Source: Melieria omissa (Eukaryota > Arthropoda > Insecta > Diptera > Ulidiidae). From it: DNA of 64,000 nucleotides. Shown one piece after another: positions 1 to 10,639 of the stretch. The stretch's first letter is position 1. The number at the start of each line of letters is the position of its first letter. Made by a program: the position numbers and the translations under genes. Under the pieces are notes generated by a model, which worked only from the letters and a program-made list of their open reading frames with translations, was not told the origin of the DNA and made no database searches. The stretch covers positions 1,736,001-1,800,000 of the forward strand of contig OZ020267.1 of assembly GCA_963971225.1 (NCBI GenBank), given 5' to 3'.

Positions 1-2600
1 CATTTCATTTCATGCAGCAACCAAACCAGCAGAAGCGCCAAACTCGTAAACCTTTGCTTCACGCTTCCACAGCGCTGCAACAACAAAGCAACGCCGAACG
101 GAATGTGGACAACAAAATGCTGGTTGACACGTTGGCGAACTTTGTTTTAGTTTCGGTTTATTTGTTTATTTAATTTTTTACTTTTTTTTACTTCATTTTG
201 ATATTTTCGGTTTATTTACATCTGTCATTTCATAATAAAGCGGTGTGCATGAAATTTGTTGTTGTAGTTGTTTGTAAACAAACCCGAAAATGGTCAACGA
301 AAGCGAAAAGACGAAAACATAAATTTTGGTTTACATTTTTGCACGTCTTGAAAGACATTTGAAAGAGTCACACTCACGTGACTTGCAGTTGGCCATTAAA
401 ACGAATTAAATTTTTTAAAACGTTGCAATGCAATGAGAAACGACTCCAGTCAGCGTTGACCGTCTATTGGCCAATGTGATTTATAGATTTTTGCCCTTTT
501 CCAAGAAACGCGAATGTTTTCGATTCATTAGCAAATGGCATTATAAATCTGACACGACCCAACCCTTTTTGCATGGCAATGCAATGTGACTGTTGTTGTT
601 GTTGTTGGTTAAATTAACTTTTGCAATTCGCGTGTCATTGATGACAAGCGACCATAAACAACGCGCAGCGCGCAAAACGGCACCGCAGCAGACAAAGTGT
701 GCAACATGAGTGGCGGCCACTGCGGCCAAATATACAAACCTTTCAGCCCAACAGACAGCCAGACAGAGCGAAAGGCCGAGACAGATAAGATACGATTTTT
801 CAATGCCAAGAACAACAGCCACATTCCAACAACAAGAACACCACATTGGCTGCAAGAATGCCATGTCTCGCCCTATGCGGCCCGCTTCCGTTCCGCGGCG
901 ACCTGTCTACGCTGACCAACACGCGCACCCTTGCTGCCCCCCGAAATGACAGACACACAACTGTTCTCACCAGCCTGAGAGTGCTAACCTCTCACTCCGC
1001 GTCATCTCTCAGTTGCAGTCGCAGTCCAAAGTCTCGTCGTTCGCCTCGCTTCGGCAACGGCAAAGTTGGCGCGCTGCTCCTAGTTTTGATTTCACTTTTT
1101 GCTGCTGTTTTGTTGCAGTGTCCCTGCGCTGTGCAATGAAAGTCTGCCTTGCCGGCTCGTTTTTCCCTCCAGTTTGCGCTTTGGGTGCCACGTCGCAAAT
1201 GCGCTCGAAACAATGGTGGAAAGAGTTCACTCTAATTAAAAAGCCCGAGGGAAATGCAACTGCAGTGCGGGCGAGGTGAGGTAAGGGGGGTTGAATAAAG
1301 GAAATAGAGTAGAATTGTTTCGATTCATTTTGTTTTTTTTTTCAATTAAAAGCGAAACTTTGCGCCTAGTTCGCTGTGGCGAAAGTGAAAACTGGAGGAG
1401 CAGCGTTGGAAATCTTCGCTGCTGAGCGATATTCAATATTTTTCGCGTAGGTGGGTGACTTGAATTAAGCAATTCTGATTTTATTTGCTCAAAGTGGATG
1501 TCTGAAATTTCAATTTCAAAGCTCGTAATTAATTTTGCTATTCGATTAGTGGAAAATTAGTAGATCGATGCCACAAACCAACATTTGTGGCTGCGTCGCA
1601 GAGCCGTTTTGGAGCCTCGGCCTGATTACTGCTGCCTTGTTCACTTTTCCCACAAATTTGCGCCAAGTTGCGCTGGAAGAAAATCATTTCCAACGAAACG
1701 ACATCTTTTACAGTGAATTGCCAATTAGACCAACCGACGTCTAGGGACAACAACACAACATAATTCAGAGAAGTGCGCCACATGGCGTCTGTCGTTGGTG
1801 TGGCTGCTGCTCGATGTTGGAACGGCGAGACACAACATTTTGTTTTTTTGCTTTCAGTTTAAATATTTTGAGCAATTGCAGTGTAATTAAAAGACCAACC
1901 AAAACAACAACAATAGCAACACAGCGTTATATTTCCTAGAAGGTGTGAAATGGGTGGTCCAGCGCTCCCAGACGACGCAGAGGCGTCTTAAATTCTTTCT
2001 AAAATTCTTTGGACTCATCATCTTGAAATTGGCCTTCTACTCTTTTTAAGTAACAACTTGAGCTGCCGACCAACAGCTGTCTTTGGCATTTTACTTGTTC
2101 CAAAGTGGCTTTTGTCCACTGTTCCCAACAAGTCGTAAACGTTTTGGTCTGGAGCCGCCTTGTCGTTTCGCTCGGTTACACCTTTGGAATGCGGCAAATA
2201 CTGCGCAGAAACATTGCAACTCAAGGTCCAGTCGACGCTATTGAAGATTTTTTGGTACTTTGAACGATCACTGCTGCCGCTGACAAAACAGCTGCGCTCT
2301 GCTCCGCTCAAATAGAACAACAGAAACGCGTCGCCGAGCCGAAAATAGCGAAGGTAAACGCGGCAAGAATTGCACTCATCAATAAAGCGTTGCGCTGCTT
2401 GCTTACTCACCCATCAACCACTCAGCTTTCGTCGCATGGAAGCCTTCGTCGGTGAGGCTGATTGAAGATTAATGACAGTCAGCGGCAAAAATTCGGTGGC
2501 GGTGCCTAACTGAACGTAAAACAGCAAAACGGCCGCTAAGCCCTGAAAATCCTCATGACTCACACCATTCAATGCAGCGGAGCTTTATGGAGTGTAAGAC
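1..2600. other. Intronic sequence without recognised genes
   Basis: This stretch is mixed-composition intron with short TTG triplet runs near 590-610 and T-rich runs near 160-220 and 1330. Short open frames exist on both strands (for example 846-1139 and 2018-2410), but none resembles a known domain and they overlap on opposite strands. No transposon end was recognised. Confidence 0.5.
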
Positions 2601-2604
2601 TTAA

Positions 2605-2906
2605 CCCTTTACACGGTACAGTTGCATATCTGCAACCAACCGTAAAATTGCCCGTAATTTCGGAAGTAATTATCAAAACGACTCTTTCTTGCGATTTTAC
2701 AACTATGCAAGGTTCCTTTTTTGAAATACTGGCATTAAAAGTGGGAAAACATGTACGAAAATTTTTTGTGAAAAAGGTATTTTTAAGCAAATATCTTCAG
2801 GTTGCTGTTGCTTTTGCACCACTTTGTATAACTTGAAATCCTTTCATCATCATAAACTAATTGACTTAATAATTGCATCTTTATGGAGACAGTGCACATG
2901 TATGGG
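2605..2906. mobile_element. Short piggyBac-like MITE, imperfect
   Basis: A 302-bp block is flanked on both sides by TTAA (2601-2604 and 2907-2910), the piggyBac target site. It begins CCCTTTACACGGTACAG and its other end, read on the opposite strand, begins CCCATACATGTGCACTG. The shared CCC and TACA..G..C pattern makes imperfect terminal inverted repeats. Just inside the left end is a small hairpin, GTTGCA-TATC-TGCAAC. No transposase can be read. TTAA is frequent in AT-rich DNA, so the call rests on the paired CCC ends and on similar TTAA-CCCTTT copies at 43252 and 61685. Confidence 0.5.
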
Positions 2907-2910
2907 TTAA

Positions 2911-4800
2911 GGCTGCCAGTTTTTGGCTCTTGTGCGGCGCAAATGCCTGAAAATTGCTGGGCTTAATTAGTTGAATGTTTAAAGCAAATTTACCGCCCGC
3001 TTTGTGTGTGTGTGTGTTTGAGATAATGAAACTTACGCAAGCAACCTCAAATATTTACCTTTTGCGTTCTTGTACGCAAGAAGACCCGCACACGACGAAT
3101 GATAAGGTTTTAATTTTTTGCACGACAAACCTAAATTTCGTTGTTATTGTTTGTGTTGACGTGTTTGCCTGCAATTTTTGCAATTTTATCTGCATTTTTA
3201 TCGGTTGCTCTTAATTTTTTGCGCAATTTTGTCGTTTTAATTGCTTTCCAATACACAGCAACAATGTGTCTTGTCTTGTTTGCTGTGAATTTACTGCTGT
3301 GTTGTTGTTGCTATGTGTGTGTGTTTTCGAGGTGTGTGCGCAAAGTTTATGGTTCGTTGTGTGTAGAGTATTTAAGTTTTCCTGCCGCGGAAATTGAGTG
3401 GAAAATCGTTTGGCTGCTGTCCCAGTCGTGGGCGAACGGAGAAGGCCGCGCGCACTGAAATTAGCGCAGCTGCAGCAAAACTTTCCGCTCATCTAGACAG
3501 CGTTAAGCTGTGCTCAACAGTCTTTGTCAGCTTTGCGTCTTCATTGCCTCGTGCTGAACTCATTACTTGAGCACTTAATTCGCCGCTGACAGTCCACGTG
3601 CCGCTTTCGACACCTTTTCTCTGTCGCTCCGCCTTTTTTGTTTATCGGCAAATGAATTCATAATTGATTGCCATCAACGCCTGTAAACACTTTTAGCTAA
3701 AAGTTAATTTGAAAAGCAAACATTCCAGGCAAACGGCGGCGTTTTAAACAAAAGTCCAAAGGCCTCTCTGACGTAACAAAATACTGCCAGACTTTTGAAC
3801 GCTGAAAGCTTTAGGCATTTCTAAAAATTTAATAATGTGTACTTTAACTAATATTTAGTTGAGCACTTAAGTCACCAAGTGCGGGTTAACTGAATTTCTA
3901 GCTCAGAAATTTTTCATCTTCGAACCGTCGAACTTATTAAAGATTTATGTGCGCTTTCAGTCAAAATCAATAAGTGTGCAGCCTTGTTGGCATTTCTGCT
4001 TACATTTTCGATTGAATGTTTACACCGTCGACTGTTGACTATTGACTGGCTGAGCTGCTGGTGATATGTCAACACTCGCTTTACAATTCTTACCCTCGAT
4101 AGACATTTTCGTTGCTTCTTGGCTTTGGCAGCAATCTAAAAGAAATCGCACTTTTGTCACTGAAGTCGCACACTTGGTGCACCAAGCAGTTTCGCGGACT
4201 TCAAATTTTGAACGCAGACCACCACATCAAATTCTACTGATGGCGTTGCAACACACGCCGGCGTCTGGCAGGCGGCAACCCTGAGCCCGCGAGCGCTACA
4301 CGCACTGTCCGTCCGCGCAGTTCGTCGGCCACATTCCAATTAATCAACGCACCGAGTCTATGTTTGTGTGTGTGTGTGTTGGCTTTAATTGATTTTAAGG
4401 TTTTTTCCAGATATATTAGAAATATTACAGAATTTGCCGCCAAGTTCCCCTTTTCCGCTCTCTCGCTCGTTTCACAAAACTTAATATTAATTCAAATCAA
4501 TTTCCCTATTTCTGCCTGTGGAGCGTTTTCGGTGCATGCTTTGCGTTCATTAAAAAATCATCAGCTTGGCGCATTTTATCAAATGATTTTTTAGCTTTTA
4601 TTAATTCTCAAATATTTGAATTCTTTCGTTTTGTGGACTTTAAACATTTATCATTGTTTTTGTGGCGGGAATGTTGGTCCCTTTATTAATTTATGATCAT
4701 TCATGGTCAGTGTGTTGTTTTTGTTTGTTGGCTGTAGAGCTTTTTTGAGTTATTCTGCGTGTCACTTGGACACGCTTCGTTGTTTGAGAAAAACAAAATT
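2911..4800. other. Intronic sequence without recognised genes
   Basis: It contains short GT runs at 3004-3018 and 4364-4378 and scattered T-rich tracts. Open frames such as 3141-3458 and its antisense partner 3211-3492 are hydrophobic or low-complexity and match no family. Nothing else was recognised. Confidence 0.5.
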
Positions 4801-4839
4801 TTTATAATTACTAAAATGCTATAATAAAACATAAATTTT

Positions 4840-4883
4840 TACTAATGTTTGTGTGTTTCTTCTTCTTCTCGTTGCAGGTAAAC
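4840..4883 (+). promoter_or_regulatory. Candidate recursive-splicing (ratchet) site
   Basis: A TACTAAT branch-point sequence (4840-4846) is followed by a pyrimidine tract (TTTCTTCTTCTTCTCGTTG) and CAG at 4875-4877. GTAAAC starts immediately at 4878, so an acceptor is fused directly to a donor-like sequence. Fly introns longer than about 20 kb often use such zero-length exons to be removed in steps. The donor half deviates from GTAAGT at two positions. A second donor, GTAAGC, begins 34 bases downstream at 4912, as seen with exon-defined ratchet points. All three frames of the 34-base interval or its immediate continuation contain stops, so a normal coding exon is unlikely. Confidence 0.45.
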
Positions 4884-4911
4884 GATCTGTGAATGTCGAT
4901 TAAAGGAAATT

Positions 4912-7900
4912 GTAAGCTATACTGAAATCATTTCAAGTCAAAAATGTTTACAAGTTAAAAAAACAATCTGACTTTTGACATTGATGTGAGACTGAGTTTG
5001 ATTCTACTAGAAGATGAGCCATATTTCTGATCGCAGCTGAACGATTTTGAAAGTTTCGGCCTCCTTCAACGATTGAGTTGTGTGTGTCGTCGTAAGAACA
5101 TAATAATTTTTGTAATTTAAATTTTTTCCTGATTGATTCTCGGAACCATTGGGGGCTTAGGCGTTGCAGCAAAAAACCAATCAATTCAATTTTGAAAAAT
5201 TGTTGAGTTCCATTACTTATGAACTGTCTGTAAGAATGCCACTAAATTGATAGCCACATTCTCAATATCCACAATTGGTGATCATATTCAAAGTCACTGA
5301 AGAGTGAAGACAAATGCGTAGTCACAGAATTTGTATCTTTGATTTATGACGTCCACCGTAGACAGTGTAGGGCCGCATTGACATCTGAGCTTCACCACAG
5401 GAAATAGTAAAACATTTTTTTAAGAAACAGTAGAAGATTTCTAAACTCTCCCATTACAGCGCCATGGTGTCCATCGTATCGCTTTTGGTCTTACAGCTCT
5501 CTGCAAAGATCTTCTTTTTCCTGTTCCAAATCTGGTCAGCGCTTCATTCTTCTTAATCGCCATCACGACTGCTCAAATTTCCAACCAAAGCCCACAAATG
5601 GGACCAGCTGAGAGTGACTGCAGTGATCAGCTCGGAACCGCTCGTCGGCTGCTATTACAGCCACGACTTCTGCCGGCTCAATTTCCAGCCAACCGTTCGG
5701 CTTTGTTGCAACACAATGGCGGCACACAAAAACTTGGAACTTGGAGCGCTTGTGCTATTTAGCAGCTTTCGACGGCGCTGCCGGGGAGGAAGTGCGCACA
5801 TCTGTCTGCAACGTCTAGTTGCAGCAATTGTTGCTGCTGCTCTCATTGTTTCGCCAAATGTAATCTGCCAATTTTTACGCTCAGCCATCTGGCGTTTTGC
5901 ATTTGGTGCAGTGGCCGCGGCTTCTTGGAAATTTCTTCTTTGCTCGTTGCAGTTTTCTATGCGCCGCTGCCGACTGCAACTTGGCAAAACAAAAGAAAAC
6001 TGCACCGTTGTGTTGTTGTCGTGCGCTTTCTGGCTGTTTTATTAGTGCCAGAAGGAAGCCATAGAGTCGTGTCACTTCCTTTGCTGTTAATTAAAAGCGG
6101 CACAAGGGGTCGACGCTGATATTAGTCGGTTGGATGGGTTGGCTGACCATTTGCGTTGCGTTGTCGAATGTTTAAACATGCCACAAGCTGACTGCTGCCC
6201 TTTGTTGTTGCTTTTGCTGCTAGTGGCACACTAATTGTGCAACGAATGACTGCAGCAGCTGTCCCGCAAGTCTGCAAGAGGCGTCTTCAAGCGGACTGAT
6301 GAGCTCTGCAATTCTCACGTAACATATTTTCTAACTTTTATGTTGCCTCAAAGTGACTGGTGGCCTCTTTAAGCTACTTCAATCTAACCTCAAAAATCGC
6401 TGGTAACCCAAAACCAACTTTTGACTTCAAGCCACATTTGTCTAACAGAAAATTGAAATTTGCTCAGCGCTCAGTGGGCGCCTGCTACGTTTTGGTTTGG
6501 CGCTGCCTGCTCGCTTCCTCCGCCTGCTCCGCCTCTTTGCATTGTCGTATTGTCGCTTCGGCTATGCTGTTTTCATGTTGCTGTTGTGTTCAGCTGTCGC
6601 TGAAAATTAGTATGAGTACAGTCGTAGGAAAACCAGCTTTCCTCGGCACATAGCGCCGAAAGTGGGTTAAACTGCCGTGGAAAAGTATCAAGGGCAGCAG
6701 ACACCAACAACAACGACGACAGCGAAAGCCCACTCGTGGCCGTAAGTGGATTTGCCACGTCTGGCTGAAGGGTGTGTCAGGGCGGAGGCGCAAAACTTTA
6801 GGGTCTGCTGTGTGCGATCGATAATTTGCTGGTTGGCTTTGCTTATTGGCGAATTGTCGTGCGATGTTGGATGGGGAAGGGGGGACAAAGAAGGGGTGCG
6901 CTAAAGTGGCATGAATGGCTGCACTGATAACACACACAAACGACAACCACACCCACTGACAATAACAACATGAAATCCAGTTGGTTGGGGGAGGGAGGAA
7001 GGGACGCTTGTGTGTGTAAATGTTTAAATGTGTCGTGATTTGAGGCAAGTTTTCATTTGAGTTTGCTCGCCTGTTTATGCTGCTTCTTCTTGTTCTCGAA
7101 ACGGTTTCAGTACAGTTTTAGCACAATTTTACTTTAAGCCATTACAAAGTTGTTGTTTACGCGGACAAATGCATGACGTGGGTCTAGAAAAGTTGGCGTT
7201 GACAAAGAGACAAAACATAATTTAGGAAAAATATGTAGACAACACTCAAAGGGTGGGACCCCTTTCTCAGCTTTCATTTACGTTTTCAATTGCACTGAAT
7301 TTTCTCTGCGGCGGTGTCGCTTCCATTCACACACACACCAACACATGCAAACACGCCCATGTAAATATTTTTTCAGTCATTCATTGATCAATTAAAATGT
7401 TTACACGCTCCTTCCATTAAACATAAATAATAACAAACATTGCGCGTCCAACCAGTCAGTTGCACGTTTGCGAAAATCTCAGCTTGCTGCGTTGCGGCCG
7501 TCCGTCGGCGCATTTTATATGCGTGGGAACAATTCGCCCCCGAGTTGGCTGAAAGACCGCGATGGGCGATGGGAGAGAGAGTGCAGTGCACGGGAGTCTT
7601 TCTTTCACTTTCCTACGAACCGACTACTCGTTTTTGTTGTTTATTTATTTTTATAGCTCGTAGGTTGCATTTCTTTCAATTCAATTCCATTCGATTCAAT
7701 TCATAGTTGTCATGTTTTCGCCAGAAGCGCGAAACAATAATGGTCACAAACAACAACAACAACAAAAGCATTGGCTGTGGTAAAAAGCAAAAGTGAGGCA
7801 CATTTGTCACTTCGTATTGGCGGCGACACTGGGCTCGTTGCGGCTGCGACGCGCCAAAGCGTGCCGGAGGCGCTGCATGCCACATAATTAGCGCAGTGTT

Positions 7901-8968
7901 GTTGTTGTTGCTGACTTTTTAATGCATTCGCTTTTGCGTTATAATATTTTATATTTTTGTATTGTTGTTGCTGTTTTTGTTGTTGTTATTACTGTTATTT
8001 TTTCTTCGAGTTGAGTTTTTTTTCTGTTGTTGCTTTCTTCGCTTACTTCTAGCTTGCGTTTTTCTCTCACTTGTTTCACTTTTCAATCGGTTTTCATGTA
8101 TTGATAGAAAGCGCACTGTCTGTCCGTTTGTCCGTCTGTCTGTCTTTGATTGTCTGTCTAGCAAAATGTTTGTCCAATTGTTGGACTGTCTGTTTGTTGC
8201 TCAACTGTCAGTCGGTTGCTTTGTGTGCCCCCTTACCTGGCCCGGGCTTTGTGTGCACGTGTCTGCATTTGTGTCTTTGTGTGTGTGTGTGATCGCACTT
8301 GACAGCTTGTACCGTTGCATTGTTTTGTTCGCAATTAATTTGCAGCCATGCCTGACATACCACGAGCCGCTCACTCTGCCATCAATGCGGCCATTGTTGG
8401 TCTAATTAGGCTTTTCAATTTCAGTTTCATTAGCTGAAAGTGAAAAGTGAGCCGAAAGCGCACAATTTTGCCATTAATCACACATATTTTGGATTTCTTT
8501 TCGATTCGCTTGTTTTGTATTTTTTTTTATTTTTAAAACAATTAAAATTATAAATTTGAAATCGCAGCACAGAAAAGGTGAAGGTTAACATTTCGTTACG
8601 AATTATAATATGCAACAACAAATTATGTAAATTTGCTAACTGCATGCAAAAAGTTTTTCAAATTGAGTTATAATTTCATTTGTTTAACTTTCTCCAAAGC
8701 TGTTGCTGACCTTTGCAATGTCAGTAGAATTTAAGTAAATGGTGAAAGAATTAGCAGGGACTCACACTTACATGTTTGATGAAAGAAGAAGCAGTCAGAG
8801 ATATGAAGAAATACTTTTTTGCATGTAATCTTTGCCCCAAATTTGAGTTAAATTTTGTCTTTTTGACAGAAGTGTCACAAAGCCATTTAAAGCTCTTGAA
8901 ACGCATTAAGAATTGTGCGTTAAAGCTTACAGGAGACAATGGGACATCCAGCTATAGATTCGTTAGAG
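4912..8968. other. Intronic sequence without recognised genes
   Basis: The stretch has moderately GC-rich patches (5640-6000, 6480-6900, 7440-7600) and a degenerate TGTC/CCGT run at 8115-8215 (repeated GTCTGTC and GTCCGTC). The 143-aa frame at 5614-6045 lies opposite a 116-aa frame, which suggests a region poor in stops rather than a gene. The 147-aa frame at 7962-8405 is leucine/cysteine-rich low complexity arising from the GTT and TGTC runs. Confidence 0.5.
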
Positions 8969-8973
8969 CGTCG

Positions 8974-9001
8974 CACAGTGTTGCGAGTAGTGACAAAAAT
9001 G
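8974..9001 (+). repeat. Left end: heptamer, 12-bp spacer, nonamer
   Basis: CACAGTG occupies 8974-8980, the spacer TTGCGAGTAGTG 8981-8992, and ACAAAAATG 8993-9001. The heptamer is identical to the vertebrate V(D)J recombination signal consensus. The nonamer matches ACAAAAACC at seven of nine positions. Confidence 0.85.
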
Positions 9002-10463
9002 CCAAAATGCAACTGTATAAGCGCAAAAATCTGAGTACGAGGTTTTGTTGGAAATACTTCAGTTAAGAGAAATCCGAAGTTTTATGAAAAATTGTTGGAT
9101 AACATAGAAGTTATGAGCTCTTAAAGTACGCTCTTCCAGCGTTGGAAAAAAATTGTGTACAAACAGCAAATTTTTGCTATGACTTTGAGGTTGAATATTT
9201 TAAAATAAATTATGAGCAGGTCTCTAAAAGCTCAGCTGTCGTAAGTTTTATATAATCTAGGTCTGACAAAACCAACATTTTGCTGATTACTCTCACCTTT
9301 TATAATAAAAATTAAGTAAAGAAAGCGAGGGAATAAAAAGTGAGTTCAAATTTTAAAAGTGATTAAAAAACAAACGTTAAATACACTTTTGAAATTTTTT
9401 TGATATTTTGTTTTGGCAAGTATGGAGATTATGCTGTACAATTTTTAGCTGCGCATATTTGCGCGAATGGAAGTTATTGGCATTTTACGGTGAAGACTTG
9501 AGTGCAAATTTGCGATATTTTCACAGTTTGGTTGAAAGCCAATAGCAATCGGTCAATTAATGCTCTGCTGATGATGGAAAAATTTGTTGAAGATAGCTTC
9601 GGAAAATCAATTACGATTACCATTATATTCGAAATAGAGGGGTTAATAAAGTTTCGACAGTACACTTTGATTTTTTTTTCGTACAGAACCAAAAGTTGAC
9701 AACCGTACTACTTCAATTGTTTGGGAGGCGCCCTCTGGGGGTGAATTTTTGAACTTTAATTAATTTTGTATTTTTGGCATTCAGGAATGTTGACGATTTT
9801 TTAATAAATCATTTAAATCGGTTAAGTACTTTGCCAGATACGATGTTTCTTCGCTTACTTGAGTACACTTACAAGTGTGGCGCCAATTCCATTGAAAATT
9901 ACTAGTTTTGTATGGCAGCCACCTTAAAAGTTGGATGTAGCGGTTAGGCGTGTATAGAAAAAATATTCGAAAGGGAAAATAAATTGGGGTCAGTCTTACA
10001 TATGGTACGTCTGGGACCAACCTGACAGCAACGGGAGCCCACTTTCTAAAAACGAAGGTTTTGTATGGGAGCCTCATTAAGGGTTGAAGATAGATGTTAG
10101 GAATGTTCGAAAAAAAGATTCAGGAGGAAAAATTAGTGGGGTCAGTCTAACATTTTAACCCTCTAAGAGCAATTACTGAGCAGCCGTGGAGCACTTTATT
10201 GCGATTTTATTTTCAATCACTTTTGAAAAAAGCGCATTTTATCTATATACACATTTATAAACAAATTTATATTAAAATACAAATATTTTGAATGCAGCTT
10301 TTATGAACTTAGATAATTTTCATTAATAATATCAAGTTTTTTAAATCCGTTTATATGGGAGGTAGTCGAAGTTTCGGTCTGATTTCATTGAACACAGCAC
10401 AGTAAGTTCTTTACTGATACAATAACTGTATACCAAATTTCATTTATATACGACCACTCCTTC

Positions 10464-10502
10464 TATTTTTGTCACTCCGCTATATGAACTCGCAACACTG
10501 TG
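10464..10502 (-). repeat. Right end: heptamer, 23-bp spacer, nonamer
   Basis: On the minus strand CACAGTG occupies 10502-10496, the spacer 10495-10473 (23 bases, starting TTGCGAGT and ending AGTG), and ACAAAAATA 10472-10464. The spacer equals the left spacer with TCATATAGCGG inserted, an 11-bp, roughly one-helical-turn difference. Confidence 0.85.
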
Positions 10503-10563
10503 CGTCGTCACAATGTACCTTCAGGATTCCTTTCTACGTCATACCGCGCTCTCTGAAACTAAA

Positions 10564-10638
10564 GTTAGGTTAAGTTATGGTGGCTGCCTTTGTAAAAGAC
10601 ACACTTGGAGGCCTTTTATATGACCCATTGTGATATCC
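10564..10638 (-). mobile_element. 3' tail fragment of a non-LTR retrotransposon
   Basis: Read on the minus strand this contains ATATCACAATGGG, then GGCCTCCAAGTGTGTC, then GGCAGCCACCATAACTTAACC. The same block occurs at 21828-21901 on +, and a more diverged version follows a LINE open-frame end at 61291-61370. It is therefore interpreted as the 3' UTR and TAACC-rich tail of a LINE family. It sits 57 bp beyond the Transib-like element. Confidence 0.6.
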
Positions 10639-10639
10639 T

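Larger units (their letters stand above)
8974..10502. mobile_element. Non-autonomous Transib-like DNA transposon with 12/23 RSS-type ends
   Basis: The element spans 1,529 bp between two 5-bp copies of CGTCG (8969-8973 and 10503-10507). Both ends read inward as CACAGTGTTGCGAGT. The left end then has AGTG and ACAAAAATG; the right end has an additional 11 bases before AGTG and ACAAAAATA. Each end is therefore heptamer, spacer, nonamer with spacers of 12 and 23 bp. Transib transposons are the known relatives of the RAG1 recombinase; they start with CAC, make 5-bp GC-rich duplications and prefer CGNCG targets, all as seen here. No RAG1-like transposase is recognisable, and the length is too short for a full one, so mobility would need a transposase supplied elsewhere. 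Inside, a degenerate direct repeat of about 150 bp begins near 9906 and 10059 (TTTTGTATGG...GGGGTCAGTCT). Intact ends and duplications suggest a fairly recent insertion. Confidence 0.85.
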
